A stretch of 47,837 nucleotides of DNA from Methanothermococcus okinawensis. Lineage in GTDB: Archaea > AGJL01 > Methanococci > Methanococcales > Methanococcaceae. This document shows positions 9,521 to 17,814 of the stretch, one piece after another. How positions within the stretch are numbered: position 1 is the stretch's first letter; each line of letters starts with the position of its first letter. Below the pieces are notes generated by a model that was not told where the DNA came from, did no database searches, and saw only the letters and a program-made list of their open reading frames with translations. The stretch is taken from NCBI GenBank assembly GCA_015662355.1, contig DQUI01000087.1, positions 1-47,837 of the forward strand. The letters are read 5' to 3'. Position numbers and translations under genes: made by a program.

Positions 9521-10864
9521 ATGGATATAGAGGAGTACGTTAGGAGACGTCTAAGGAAGAACATACCTGAGGATGTTATTATTGAGGAAGGTGTCAAGTT
9601 AGTTATGGAGTTTAAAGAGATAGATAAACTGTTAGCCAGGGAGTTTGTTGAGGCAGTTCTAAAGGAGGTGAAAACTGTAGAGTCCTATAAGAAACTGGCA
9701 GATCCTAAACTGAAGTATCTCCTAGACTACAGGAGATCTGGAGTTAGTATGGGAGAGATTGGCGGGGGCAGTAGAGGGGAGGGTGACTTCTTCTTACATC
9801 AACTCATAGGAAAGATTGTTGAAAGTACTGGACAGAGGGCAGTTGTAGATAGTAGGGATCAGGACGACGGTGGAGTTGTAGAGGCTGAAGGTAGATATAT
9901 AGTGGCTACAGTAGATGGTACCCACTCTAGATTAAGTGAGTTTCCCTTCCTAGCAGGTTTCCATGTGACGAGGGCATGTCTTAGAGACGTATATGTTATG
10001 GGTGGAGAACCTGTAGCCCTTCTAAGTGACATCCACCTGGCAGATGACGGGGATGTATCGAAAATATTAGACTTTACAGCGGGTATATGTACAGTGTCTG
10101 AGAGTATAGGAGTTCCCCTAGTTGGAGGGAGCACCCTTAGGGTAGGTGGAGATATGGTCTTAGGGGAGAGGATGGTAAGTTCAGTAGGTGCCATAGGTGT
10201 AATAAAGGAAGGTAGGCCTACTGCTAGGAAGAGAGCCCAGGTTGGAGATGTAATACTTATGACTAGAGGTAGTGGGGGAGGTACTATTGCAACAACTGCC
10301 ATATATCACGGGATGTTCTCTGTAGTATATGAAACCCTCAACATAGATTTCTTAAAGGCGTGTAAGAGTATATTTGAAAGTGACCTCCTCAAGTACATCC
10401 ACGTTATGACAGATGTGACAAATGGGGGACTTAGGGGAGACGCCTACGAGATCTCTAAATACGCCAAGGTTTCCCTGGAGTTCTATATGGATAAAGTCCT
10501 AGATGTTATAAACCCTAAGGTATTGGAGATGTTGAAAAAGTTGAATATAGATCCCCTAGGGGTCTCCATAGACAGTCTCTTAATAATAGCCCCTGAGGAA
10601 TACGTAGATGAGATAAGGAAAAAAACAGGGGCTAAGATAGTGGGAGAGGTGAAGGAGGGAGAGGGAAGTTATATAGTAGATAGAGATAGACGTATACCTC
10701 TCAAGCCTAGATTTAGAGAGTCCCCCTATACCCCTGTAAAGAAGGTTGTAGATAAGATGAAACCTGATAAGGAGGAGTTTGAACTTATGAAGAAAAGGAT
10801 AGAGGAGGCCTGTAGAGAGGCTATTAAAAAGAAGGATTTTGTAAAGGGTTTACTGTTAAGATAG
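9521..10864 (+). CDS. AIR synthase-related protein (PurM/HypE/SelD superfamily), function unknown
   Basis: The protein has an about 75-residue helical N-terminal extension before an AIR-synthase fold. The ATP-binding region has IGGGSRGEGDFFLH, VVDSRDQDDGGVVEAEGR and ATVDGTHSRLSEFPFLAG. A second domain carries GDVILMTRGSGGGTIAT and MTDVTNGGLRGDAYEISKYA. The superfamily performs ATP-dependent activation of a carbonyl or similar oxygen, but this methanogen branch has no assigned substrate as far as I know. I place the start at ATG 9521 because GGTGAT sits 4 nt upstream; the ORF-track start at 9509 would overlap that site. The HD-protein gene follows after 8 bp. It is distinct from the marker-2 gene of the same superfamily near 18 kb. 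Confidence 0.8.
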   Translation: MDIEEYVRRRLRKNIPEDVIIEEGVKLVMEFKEIDKLLAREFVEAVLKEVKTVESYKKLADPKLKYLLDYRRSGVSMGEIGGGSRGEGDFFLHQLIGKIVESTGQRAVVDSRDQDDGGVVEAEGRYIVATVDGTHSRLSEFPFLAGFHVTRACLRDVYVMGGEPVALLSDIHLADDGDVSKILDFTAGICTVSESIGVPLVGGSTLRVGGDMVLGERMVSSVGAIGVIKEGRPTARKRAQVGDVILMTRGSGGGTIATTAIYHGMFSVVYETLNIDFLKACKSIFESDLLKYIHVMTDVTNGGLRGDAYEISKYAKVSLEFYMDKVLDVINPKVLEMLKKLNIDPLGVSIDSLLIIAPEEYVDEIRKKTGAKIVGEVKEGEGSYIVDRDRRIPLKPRFRESPYTPVKKVVDKMKPDKEEFELMKKRIEEACREAIKKKDFVKGLLLR

Positions 10865-10872
10865 GTGAAATT

Positions 10873-11544
10873 ATGGAGGAACTTCTAAAGAGGATATATG
10901 AAGCTCTAAATAGAGAGGATATATATAATCTAGAGCTATCCAAGATATTCCCCTATATTGAGAACAGTAAGTTTAGGGAGTACTACTCCCTTCTCTCCAC
11001 TTTATGTAGTAAAAAGGTAGTGATGCACTGTCTGGCAGTATCCCTCTACACCTATGAAGTTGGTTTAAAATTAAAGAACAGAGGTCATAACATAGATCTA
11101 GATCTGGCAGTATTTGGTGCCCTCCTCCACGACATAGGGAGAAGTAGAACTCACACTATAAAACATGGTGTAGAAGGGGCAAAAATAGTGAGAGAGCACA
11201 ACTTAGACGAGAGGCTGGCCTTGATAGTGGAGAGACATATTGGAGGGGGGATAACAAAAAAGGAGGCAGCTGAGTTAGGACTACCTCCAAGGGACTATAT
11301 CCCTAGAACACTGGAGGAGAAACTTGTAGCCCACTGTGACAATTTAACAAGTGGTACAAAGAGGGTAGATATAAACTTTGTAGTGGAAAAATATAAGGGA
11401 AAACTTAGTTGTGATAGTATAGATCACCCTGTAATAACTAGGATTGTAAAACTGAATAATGAGATTATTTCCCTGTTACTGGAAGAGGATACCAGTCATG
11501 TTCAGGGCTACGTAGAAGGCCAACATACCAAAGGTCATACATAG
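10873..11544 (+). CDS. HD-domain protein (HDIG family), probable phosphohydrolase
   Basis: This is a 223-residue metal-dependent HD-domain protein. H..AVSLYTYEVGLKLKNRG and FGALLHDIGRSRTHTIKHG give the HD dyad and metal ligands, and ERHIGGGITKKEAAELGLPP continues the TIGR00295-type family found in methanogens. Such proteins are usually nucleotide or nucleic-acid phosphohydrolases; no substrate can be read from the sequence. It follows the AIR-synthase-like gene by 8 bp and is probably co-transcribed. Its last 22 codons overlap the convergent TadC-like gene by 69 bp, so its C-terminal tail (SHVQGYVEGQHTKGHT) is unlikely to be conserved. Confidence 0.82.
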   Translation: MEELLKRIYEALNREDIYNLELSKIFPYIENSKFREYYSLLSTLCSKKVVMHCLAVSLYTYEVGLKLKNRGHNIDLDLAVFGALLHDIGRSRTHTIKHGVEGAKIVREHNLDERLALIVERHIGGGITKKEAAELGLPPRDYIPRTLEEKLVAHCDNLTSGTKRVDINFVVEKYKGKLSCDSIDHPVITRIVKLNNEIISLLLEEDTSHVQGYVEGQHTKGHT

Positions 11545-12366
11545 GGCGCAACCTATTACCATCCTACTAGCCTTCAAACCAAACAGTGGGACTGTAAACA
11601 ACAGACCAAAGATTCCAGTACCTATCTGGACAACCTCCATACACTTGGCAATCTCTTCTGGTTTTACAGGGGGTGCATTAGGTACTAAACTTGAAACGAT
11701 ATCTAAATAACCTCCAATAATACCTGCAGTTGCAGGAACTACTCCACAGAGTATTACTAGCCCTACTGCAAGACCGTTTGCAGTAACACTTAACAACTGT
11801 GACCTTAGGTTTTGTAGGTCCTCTAAGGTTTTTGCAAGGGTCCTTAAGGTTTCTGCCAACTCCCCTCCATACTTCCTCGTCTCAATAAGGAGTCTTCCAA
11901 CTAACTTGAATATATAGGAATCCATACTGTTTGCAACTATATACACTGCCTCCTCGAAACTCATCTTCCTCTCCTTGATAAGGAGAATAATTTTTAAGAA
12001 AACTTTATCCACCTCCTTAATACCACTGTCAACAACCTCCTGAATTGCATCAACTATGGAACGCCCTGACTCCAGGGAGAGTACCATAACATAGAGGGCC
12101 TTAGGGAGGTTACGCTCAAACTCCTCTATCTTCAACTCGTATATTACTTTGGGAATCATAAGGACTGAGAGGACATACACGACAATCAGTAAGGTAACAC
12201 TTCTTATATTAAGATGGACTACATACTTGAAGACTATAGGAATAATAACAGCCAGTAGTATTATCATTAAATACTTGTTTTCATCTATATTTTTAAATCC
12301 TGCCTTTCTAAGTAAGATTATGTTGGATTTTATAATATGTTGTAATATCTCTCTGATATCTGCCAT
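11476..12366 (-). CDS. Archaeal type II secretion/type IV pilus membrane protein (TadC/T2SF-like), distal subunit
   Basis: This is a 296-residue T2SF-domain membrane protein. Two hydrophobic segments near residues 30-70 are followed by a cytoplasmic helical domain (SLESGRSIVDAIQEVVDSG, ETRKYGGELAETLRTLAKTLEDLQNLRSQL), then three to four hydrophobic segments to the C-terminus. Such platform proteins couple a VirB11-like ATPase to pilin assembly or export. It sits 4 bp behind a second T2SF protein and in the same strand run as the KlbA-type ATPase, so the three probably form one apparatus. No prepilin is visible nearby. The substrate is unknown. Confidence 0.82.
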   Translation of the reverse strand: MADIREILQHIIKSNIILLRKAGFKNIDENKYLMIILLAVIIPIVFKYVVHLNIRSVTLLIVVYVLSVLMIPKVIYELKIEEFERNLPKALYVMVLSLESGRSIVDAIQEVVDSGIKEVDKVFLKIILLIKERKMSFEEAVYIVANSMDSYIFKLVGRLLIETRKYGGELAETLRTLAKTLEDLQNLRSQLLSVTANGLAVGLVILCGVVPATAGIIGGYLDIVSSLVPNAPPVKPEEIAKCMEVVQIGTGIFGLLFTVPLFGLKASRMVIGCALCMTFGMLAFYVALNMTGILFQ

Positions 12367-12370
12367 AGTC

Positions 12371-13426
12371 TCACTCGATCTTGAATTTTACAAAGAGTGC
12401 AAAGACTAGAGCTAAGACAGGTGCTATCTTTGTAAGTACTAAATCTAAGGTGTTGATTACACCGGTGAGTCCAGTATTTCCCTGGATAGAGGACAACATC
12501 ATCCCTGAGAAGGGGAGTATTACACCTACTCCAAATACTAGGTTACCTAGGTTAGTTATCTGGAATTTCGAGGACTCTATCTTGGACATAGACTCTCTCA
12601 GTATCTCCTTGTACAGGTTTCTCAGAAGTAGTTGCGCCCCTCCCTTATTTAGAGAGATAAGTAGTTGAGTGTATAGTTTTTTCATCAGGGGTATCTTTGT
12701 CCTCTTCCTTGCCCTTTCAAGGGCCTCTTTTAAACTGTAACCTCTCTCTATATCTTTGACAATACTTCTAAACTCGAAGGATGGAATACCAAACTCTGGA
12801 CTTTCTGCTATGTTTTTAATAGCCTCCTGGAGAGACATTCCAGCATTTAAAAGAGCTATCATAGTTAACAGTGCTACAAGTATCTGCATCTTTATCTCGC
12901 CACGGAATAACAACAGCTTTATCTTTGGATAGAATATCCCTAGGATGAACACTACAATACTTGCTATTATACCACTTACAATAGCCATAGGAGGGTTATC
13001 CAGGAGGTATAAGAAGTATGCTATCCCCACAAGGATGGAGAATACAGTTAACTTCAGAAAGTACTTGTTAATATCCTTAATACCAGCATATTGGAAATCT
13101 ACCTTAGAGGGTAAGAACTTAGTACGTATTACCTGATAGGATATCTCCTTAGTGTATTTTTTAAGGACCTCTACCTCTATATCTTCCATTATCTTGTCAA
13201 TGTCCACCTCTGTCTCCAATTTTCTCCTATCTAATACACCTTCAGTTCCTTCATAGACTTCGTAAAACTCTAGTAGCTCATCTCTAACTTCATCATAGAT
13301 AGTAGGTACTTTTTCACTAACTGTGGAAATTTTTTTTCTTCTTCTCCTTCGCCCTCTTATGAGGTATACTATCTCATCTAAAAAATCTGTTATACTTGAA
13401 AAAAATTTTCTCAATGTCTCTACCAT
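12371..13426 (-). CDS. Archaeal T2SF-domain membrane protein (TadB-like partner of KlbA)
   Basis: The 351-residue protein has a highly basic N-terminal region (RGRRRRRKK near residues 24-32), two adjacent hydrophobic segments (LTVFSILVGIAYFLYLL and MAIVSGIIASIVVFILGIF), a T2SF cytoplasmic domain (LLNAGMSLQEAIKNIAESPEFG, IERGYSLKEALERARKRTKIPL), and C-terminal hydrophobic helices (NLVFGVGVILPFSGMML). It lies between the ATPase gene (27-bp gap) and the other T2SF gene (4-bp gap). Paired T2SF platform proteins beside one ATPase are typical of archaeal Tad-like systems. The start has GGTGGTTCC upstream. Confidence 0.82.
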   Translation of the reverse strand: MVETLRKFFSSITDFLDEIVYLIRGRRRRRKKISTVSEKVPTIYDEVRDELLEFYEVYEGTEGVLDRRKLETEVDIDKIMEDIEVEVLKKYTKEISYQVIRTKFLPSKVDFQYAGIKDINKYFLKLTVFSILVGIAYFLYLLDNPPMAIVSGIIASIVVFILGIFYPKIKLLLFRGEIKMQILVALLTMIALLNAGMSLQEAIKNIAESPEFGIPSFEFRSIVKDIERGYSLKEALERARKRTKIPLMKKLYTQLLISLNKGGAQLLLRNLYKEILRESMSKIESSKFQITNLGNLVFGVGVILPFSGMMLSSIQGNTGLTGVINTLDLVLTKIAPVLALVFALFVKFKIE

Positions 13427-13453
13427 GGAACCACCATAAAAAAATAATAGATA

Positions 13454-15631
13454 TTACCCCCTAATACTCATAAGTAGTCCCTCAGGATTCTCCTGATATC
13501 TCATTATCAGTTCTCCAACTCTCTTTATATCCCTTATGTTGTTCTTGTATGCATACTTTAATACCTCTATTCTATTTTTTCTATCCTCCAGTAGTTCCTC
13601 CCTTGTTATACCTGCAATATTACAGACCTCCTCCTCCCACATACAGATACCTACTTTCTTTAGGGCATCCTCTGTACCGTCGTATTTAAAGAGAGTTGTT
13701 TTTGATATCTCTCCAGCGGAACCTATAATCTCTATAACCTCTAGTATTCTCCTAATGGTCTTTCTATTTCTTTTTATCCTCTGCTGATTTATAATAAAGT
13801 CTAGGGAGGAGAGCATAATCTTAGGGACGTTCATCGGCGGGTTTATCAACCTAGTTATAGCCTCACTTGCACTGTTTGCGTGGAGAGTTCCAGAACAGTT
13901 AGATACTACAATACCCCCATTACTTCCCCCTATATAGGTGTGATTATCCACAACTGTTAAATCGTATATGTAGCCATTGTACGTTACCTCTTCAATGGAG
14001 ACTACTACGTCCCAGGAGATATCTAGAGAGGGGTATACACTTTCTACTACTACCTCCCCATCTGTGGTGGAGGTAGTTATTAACTTCCTGTAGTTCCCAG
14101 GGATAGCTATGTAGTCCCCAACCTTCAGGGAGTAGGGGTTAATTTCAAAGATAATCCCCCTTAGTACGTAAAGGGGATGGTCGTAGGTAAGGGTTATCTC
14201 TCTACCAGTTGCAGTCTTTAATTTTAAAAGTTTTCCAGTGTATCTCTTTCTCCAGACGTGGGATATTAACTTATCTTCAATTTTTAAGGATTTCTTGTTA
14301 AAACTGTTGATGTATATACCCTCTTCACTTATATCTATCCATTCAAATCCGTTATCCTCCTTAACTGTCCTATATCCCCTCTGGAAGAACTTGTCTACAA
14401 AGTTTCCTATATTTACAACTCTTCCCCTAGATAAATATATAGGTTCATCATTCACTAGGGCACCGTCGTGACCTGTGTTCATGGCGACTAGGAGAGAACG
14501 GGCCTCCTCCCCCCTTACCTCTCCTACAAATATCCTATCAGGTCTCATCCTCAGGGCGTTTTTAATTAAATCGTCCATGGTGATCTCGTAGTCAGGGACT
14601 CCAGGTCTCGGTGGCCTAGTTACCATTCTAATTACGTGATCGTGGGGTATCTGAAGTTCTGGAGTATCCTCTATAGTAACTATTCTATCGGTATACATGG
14701 AGAACATAGATATTACATTTAAGGTGGTAGTTTTACCAGAACCTGTACCTCCTACAATTAAGGTGTTAGCAGGTTTAGATCCGAAGTAACCTTCAACAGC
14801 CTGCCATAGGAAGGCTGCAAATTCAAAGCTAAATGTACCAAACCTTATAAGATCTATTACAGTCAAAGGATCCTTGGAGAACTTACGAATAGTTAAAGTG
14901 TTTCCATCTGGTGTAACCTCCTTTAAGGTAGCATTTACCCTACTACCGTCAGGTAAAAATGCATCTAGCATCGGGGTCCTAGCGTCTATGGTCCTCCCTG
15001 CAAGTAGTGCTATACTCTCTATAATCCTTGTTAACTCCTCCTCATCGAAGACAATATTGGACCTACACATCTGATACTTCCTGTGGAATACGTAGGTAGG
15101 TCTGTACTCTCCGTTAACCATTACCTCCTCTAGCCTGTCGTCCTTAAGGGGTATTTCCAAAAACCCTAATCTACCAAGAATTAGATAGAAGTACTTTGCC
15201 AAACTTTGTATTTCAGGCTTTTTAAGGTTTAAATTGTTTTTCTCTACGTAGTCCTGTAAAAACCTGTATATCTCCCCAACCTTTTCAAATCCCTCCTCAG
15301 AGAGGATAGATTTTATCTCCTGAACAGTGTCTTTAGGTAACTTAGAGAGTATACTCATTATTACATCTACTTCAGGTACTATGTACAGTGTTCGTCCCTC
15401 TTTTTTTCCAATAACTATGTCAAAATCTACTTCTTCCACCTGCACAGTGTATGTATCTAGAACGTTAGATAAATTTAAGTTATTACTAACTACTTTATTA
15501 GAGGTAGTAGGTTTTTTAGAGGGAGTTGTAATATTGGTGGAAACACTCTCTCTGTCTTCTTTTAAAGTGTCACTCTTTTTAATGGAAATTCCAGCTTTAT
15601 TCTTCTTTTTAATTCTATCTAATAACCCCAT
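13454..15631 (-). CDS. klbA: KlbA-type VirB11/TadA secretion ATPase, precursor containing an intein
   Basis: This hexameric ATPase is expected to power pilus assembly or secretion with the two downstream T2SF proteins. After a low-complexity N-terminal tail (about 1-60), the N-domain reaches residue 270. The motor then has Walker A VGGTGSGKTTTLN (about 293-305), an Asp box VTIEDTPELQIPH and Walker B-type RMRPDRIFVGEVRGEEARSL. The conserved block NTGHDG-CSGTLHANS is split by a 188-residue intein (residues 391-578), so the spliced product is 537 residues. The start has GGTGTTGTAAT upstream, and a TATA-like element lies near 15682-15692. The position just downstream of tfb matches my recollection of the Methanocaldococcus arrangement. 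Substrate not evident. Confidence 0.93.
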   Translation of the reverse strand: MGLLDRIKKKNKAGISIKKSDTLKEDRESVSTNITTPSKKPTTSNKVVSNNLNLSNVLDTYTVQVEEVDFDIVIGKKEGRTLYIVPEVDVIMSILSKLPKDTVQEIKSILSEEGFEKVGEIYRFLQDYVEKNNLNLKKPEIQSLAKYFYLILGRLGFLEIPLKDDRLEEVMVNGEYRPTYVFHRKYQMCRSNIVFDEEELTRIIESIALLAGRTIDARTPMLDAFLPDGSRVNATLKEVTPDGNTLTIRKFSKDPLTVIDLIRFGTFSFEFAAFLWQAVEGYFGSKPANTLIVGGTGSGKTTTLNVISMFSMYTDRIVTIEDTPELQIPHDHVIRMVTRPPRPGVPDYEITMDDLIKNALRMRPDRIFVGEVRGEEARSLLVAMNTGHDGALVNDEPIYLSRGRVVNIGNFVDKFFQRGYRTVKEDNGFEWIDISEEGIYINSFNKKSLKIEDKLISHVWRKRYTGKLLKLKTATGREITLTYDHPLYVLRGIIFEINPYSLKVGDYIAIPGNYRKLITTSTTDGEVVVESVYPSLDISWDVVVSIEEVTYNGYIYDLTVVDNHTYIGGSNGGIVVSNCSGTLHANSASEAITRLINPPMNVPKIMLSSLDFIINQQRIKRNRKTIRRILEVIEIIGSAGEISKTTLFKYDGTEDALKKVGICMWEEEVCNIAGITREELLEDRKNRIEVLKYAYKNNIRDIKRVGELIMRYQENPEGLLMSIRG
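13898..14461 (-). other. KlbA intein: class 2 (Ala1) mini-intein without homing endonuclease
   Basis: Precursor residues 391-578 interrupt the ATPase between GHDG and CSGTLH. The intein begins ALVNDEPIYLSRG, so residue 1 is alanine, not Cys or Ser. Block B is LTYDHPLYV (TxxH), block F is YIYDLTVVDNHTYIGG, and the end is GGIVVSN followed by Cys+1. This is the KlbA class 2 arrangement, where Cys+1 attacks the N-terminal junction directly. The penultimate residue is Ser rather than His, as I recall for Methanocaldococcus KlbA. At 188 residues there is no room for a LAGLIDADG endonuclease. About 20 extra residues (LITTSTTDGEVVVESVYPSL) lie where endonucleases usually insert. Confidence 0.93.
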
Positions 15632-15681
15632 ATTACAACACCTGTTAGTGATAGAACTTGTTATAAATTGTATTAAATTTC

Positions 15682-15692
15682 TTATAAAAATA
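15682..15692 (-). promoter_or_regulatory. Probable TATA box for klbA
   Basis: Read on the minus strand the segment is CTATTTTTATAAG, a reasonable archaeal TATA element about 50 bp upstream of the klbA ATG. That would give a transcription start near 15658 and a short leader. It lies directly after the T-rich end of tfb, suggesting that klbA has its own promoter. Confidence 0.5.
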
Positions 15693-15700
15693 GTTATCTA

Positions 15701-15727
15701 GGAGAAAAAAATAAAATAGAGAAAAAG
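15701..15727 (-). terminator. T-rich terminator-like tract after tfb
   Basis: Immediately after the tfb stop the minus strand reads CTTTTTCTCTATTTTATTTTTTTCTCC. Runs of T on the coding strand are the usual archaeal termination signal, and no stem is needed. This would separate the gar1-tfb transcript from klbA. Confidence 0.55.
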
Positions 15728-16699
15728 TTATAAGGTAACATCTATATCTAGATGTTCTGTTAACTCCTTGTATCTATTCCTTATAGTAACCTCTGTAACA
15801 CCTGCAACATCTGCAACCTCTCTCTGGGTTCTCCTTGTCCCGTGGAGTACACTGGCTATGTATATGGCAGCTGCAGCTACACCTGTAGGTCCCCTACCAC
15901 TTGTTAACCCCTTTTCACTGGCTTTCTGAAGGATAGCAATAGCCTTGGACTCCACCTCCCCAGGTAGATTAAGTTCTGAAACAAACCTTGGGACGTAATC
16001 TATTGGACTAGTTGGAGCTAGCTTTATATTTAACTCCCTTGTCAGAAATCTGTAGGTCCTACCTATCTCCTTTCTATCTACCCTGGAAACCTCTGCAATC
16101 TCGTCTAATGTTCTTGGAACTTTACATATCCTACAGGCGGCGTAGAGGGCGGCGGCAGCTACCCCCTCTATACTCCTACCTCTAATAAGCCCCTTCTCTA
16201 CAGCACCCCTGTAGAGTATTGCAGCGTTCTCCCTTACGTTCCTTGGCAGTCCCAACTTAGATGCTATCCTGTCTAACTCTGAGAGGGCATAGGCTAAGTT
16301 CCTCTCTGAGGCATCTGATACCCTTATCCTCCTCTGCCACTTCCTCAACCTGTAGAGTTGAGCCTTCCTCTCTGCAGATATCTCCTTCCCATAACTGTCC
16401 TTGTTCCTCCAGTCAATAACGGTGGACAACCCCTTGTCGTGGATAGTGTATGTTATAGGTGCCCCTACCCTACTTCTCTTTACCCTCTGTTCATGGTCGA
16501 AGGCCCTCCACTCTGGCCCTGTATCAAATAGATTCTCCTCTAAAACACACCCACAATCTGCACATACGATTTCTGCCCTCTCGTAATCTTTAACTATGTT
16601 CTTACTGTTACATATAGGGCAGATGAACTCCTCCTCCTTATCAATGATAACATTTTTTGACGCCCCAGTATTTTTAATATGAGATGCTCCCATTTTCAT
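15728..16699 (-). CDS. tfb: Transcription initiation factor IIB (TFB)
   Basis: TFB binds TBP-TATA DNA and the BRE and recruits RNA polymerase. The N-terminal zinc ribbon uses Cys27, Cys30, Cys46 and Cys49 ([14 protein letters not shown]). The B-reader region [18 protein letters not shown] follows. Two cyclin repeats then occur at about 120-215 ([28 protein letters not shown]) and 220-310 ([18 protein letters not shown]). The 323-residue length shows no intein, unlike the Methanocaldococcus jannaschii gene, which carries one as I recall. It follows gar1 by 25 bp. The first ATG is favoured by GGTG about 8 nt upstream. Confidence 0.97.
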   Translation of the reverse strand: MKMGASHIKNTGASKNVIIDKEEEFICPICNSKNIVKDYERAEIVCADCGCVLEENLFDTGPEWRAFDHEQRVKRSRVGAPITYTIHDKGLSTVIDWRNKDSYGKEISAERKAQLYRLRKWQRRIRVSDASERNLAYALSELDRIASKLGLPRNVRENAAILYRGAVEKGLIRGRSIEGVAAAALYAACRICKVPRTLDEIAEVSRVDRKEIGRTYRFLTRELNIKLAPTSPIDYVPRFVSELNLPGEVESKAIAILQKASEKGLTSGRGPTGVAAAAIYIASVLHGTRRTQREVADVAGVTEVTIRNRYKELTEHLDIDVTL

Positions 16700-16724
16700 A
16701 GGTAAACACCGTTAGGATAAACTT

Positions 16725-17000
16725 TTATTTACGTGGATTCCTCCTTTTGGAGTACCTCCCCCTCTTCTCATCTGAGATAAAGGCCTCCCCCCTTCTCAGT
16801 GCCATCCTCTTTGCAGTTTTATCTGTAGGTATTATAGAGATGTAAGGTTTCTTCACTGGTCCAAAAACCTCGTATACCCTTCCTAACACCCTCCTCCTAT
16901 ATCTGTCTGCAAAAACAGTGGATTTCAACTTAGGTTGATAGTCTGCCCTACCTACAATCCGCCCGTTGGGAAGTTCATGTAGTATCTCTATCCTCCTCAC
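16725..17000 (-). CDS. H/ACA RNP protein Gar1
   Basis: Gar1 binds Cbf5 in box H/ACA ribonucleoproteins and helps release the product of RNA-guided pseudouridylation. The 91-residue protein has the Gar1/Naf1 beta-barrel pattern (NGRIVGRADYQPKLKSTVFAD, GRVYEVFGPVKKPYISI) and a basic tail (KRGRYSKRRNPRK). The start is GTG, preceded by GGAGGAGTACC. It leads an operon with tfb, a pairing that suggests growth-linked expression of information-processing genes. Confidence 0.88.
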   Translation of the reverse strand: MRRIEILHELPNGRIVGRADYQPKLKSTVFADRYRRRVLGRVYEVFGPVKKPYISIIPTDKTAKRMALRRGEAFISDEKRGRYSKRRNPRK

Positions 17001-17080
17001 GGTACTCCTCCAATAATAGATTTAGAAGTATGGATATAATGTTGATGCAGTATATCCATATATCCCTTTTGCACCACTCC

Positions 17081-17112
17081 TATATAAACTTTTCGAAAAA
17101 TATATATATAAC
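17081..17112. promoter_or_regulatory. Back-to-back divergent promoters sharing a palindromic BRE
   Basis: The core TTTTCGAAAA (17090-17099) is a perfect palindrome flanked by TATATAAAC on one side and ATATATATA on the other. Leftward it reads as BRE-TATA TTCGAAAAGTTTATATA for gar1-tfb; rightward it reads TTCGAAAAATATATATA for the precorrin-2 dehydrogenase operon. In the 28-bp symmetric window 17081-17108, 12 of 14 base pairs match. The predicted transcription starts leave leaders of about 60 and 20 nt. Confidence 0.65.
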
Positions 17113-17152
17113 TATTCCTCTCCTTATTTAAACCCTATACATTAAGGATAAA

Positions 17153-17782
17153 ATGATACCTGTATTTATTAAGTTAAAGGGCTTTAAGGTATGTATCTTT
17201 GGATTTGGAGAGGTGGGAAGGAGAAGACTGGATAAGATAGTAAGTGGTGAACCAGAGAGGATAACTGTATATACTAAAGAGGAGATTGATGAAGAGACTA
17301 AGAGGCACTACGAGAGTATCTGTAACATCCAGTTTATAACATCTAACTTAGAGGAGTTAGGAGATAGAGAGATCGAGGAGATAGTAAAGGAGCATGACTT
17401 TATAATAACTGCCATGGGGGAGGAGAACAACAGGAGAATTGTAAATATAGCTAAAAGATGTAAAAAGTTTATAAACTCCTCTACATTTGAAAGGGATATC
17501 AACTTTATAATCCCTGCATACTGCTACAGAGATGGAATATACTTTGTTATATATACAGAGGGAAGGAGTCCATTAATGGCCAGGAGGATTAGGGAGTTAG
17601 TGGAAAAATATATGGAGAATCATAGGGAAGAAATAGAACTTCAGAGTAACTTAAGAACCTTTTTAAAAGAGTGTGTTCCATCCCAGAGGGATAGAAGGGA
17701 TATTCTAGAAAAGGTTTTTAAGAATGAAGAGTTCAAGAGGGAGTTGTTAAATCTAATAGAAAAGTATGGGAGAAAGAAGTAA
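17153..17782 (+). CDS. Precorrin-2 dehydrogenase (Met8/CysG-N type), sirohydrochlorin synthesis
   Basis: The enzyme oxidises precorrin-2 with NAD+ to sirohydrochlorin, the branch point to cobamide and coenzyme F430. The 209-residue protein opens with MIPVFIKLKGFKVCIFGFGEVGRRR, the Met8-type Rossmann NAD motif with the family's usual leading MxPxFxxLxG pattern. The blocks HDFIITAMGEENNRRIVNIAK, FERDINFIIPAY and TEGRSPLMARRIRELVE complete the family signature. Chelatase activity cannot be decided by eye. It is transcribed from the shared divergent promoter and followed after 32 bp by the marker-2 gene, probably on the same transcript. Confidence 0.88.
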   Translation: MIPVFIKLKGFKVCIFGFGEVGRRRLDKIVSGEPERITVYTKEEIDEETKRHYESICNIQFITSNLEELGDREIEEIVKEHDFIITAMGEENNRRIVNIAKRCKKFINSSTFERDINFIIPAYCYRDGIYFVIYTEGRSPLMARRIRELVEKYMENHREEIELQSNLRTFLKECVPSQRDRRDILEKVFKNEEFKRELLNLIEKYGRKK

Positions 17783-17814
17783 TAAAAAAATCTACAACTA
17801 TCCTAGGGGGTCCT

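Noticed and set aside
9469-9597. N-terminal 43-residue extension of CbiD in the ORF track
   Set aside because: It overlaps the divergent gene's Shine-Dalgarno and start, and is not CbiD-like; the family N-terminus begins at ATG 9468.
17001-17152. tRNA or small RNA gene in the longest intergenic gap
   Set aside because: The DNA is A+T-rich, and a thermophile tRNA would stand out as G+C-rich with a cloverleaf. I see promoter elements only.
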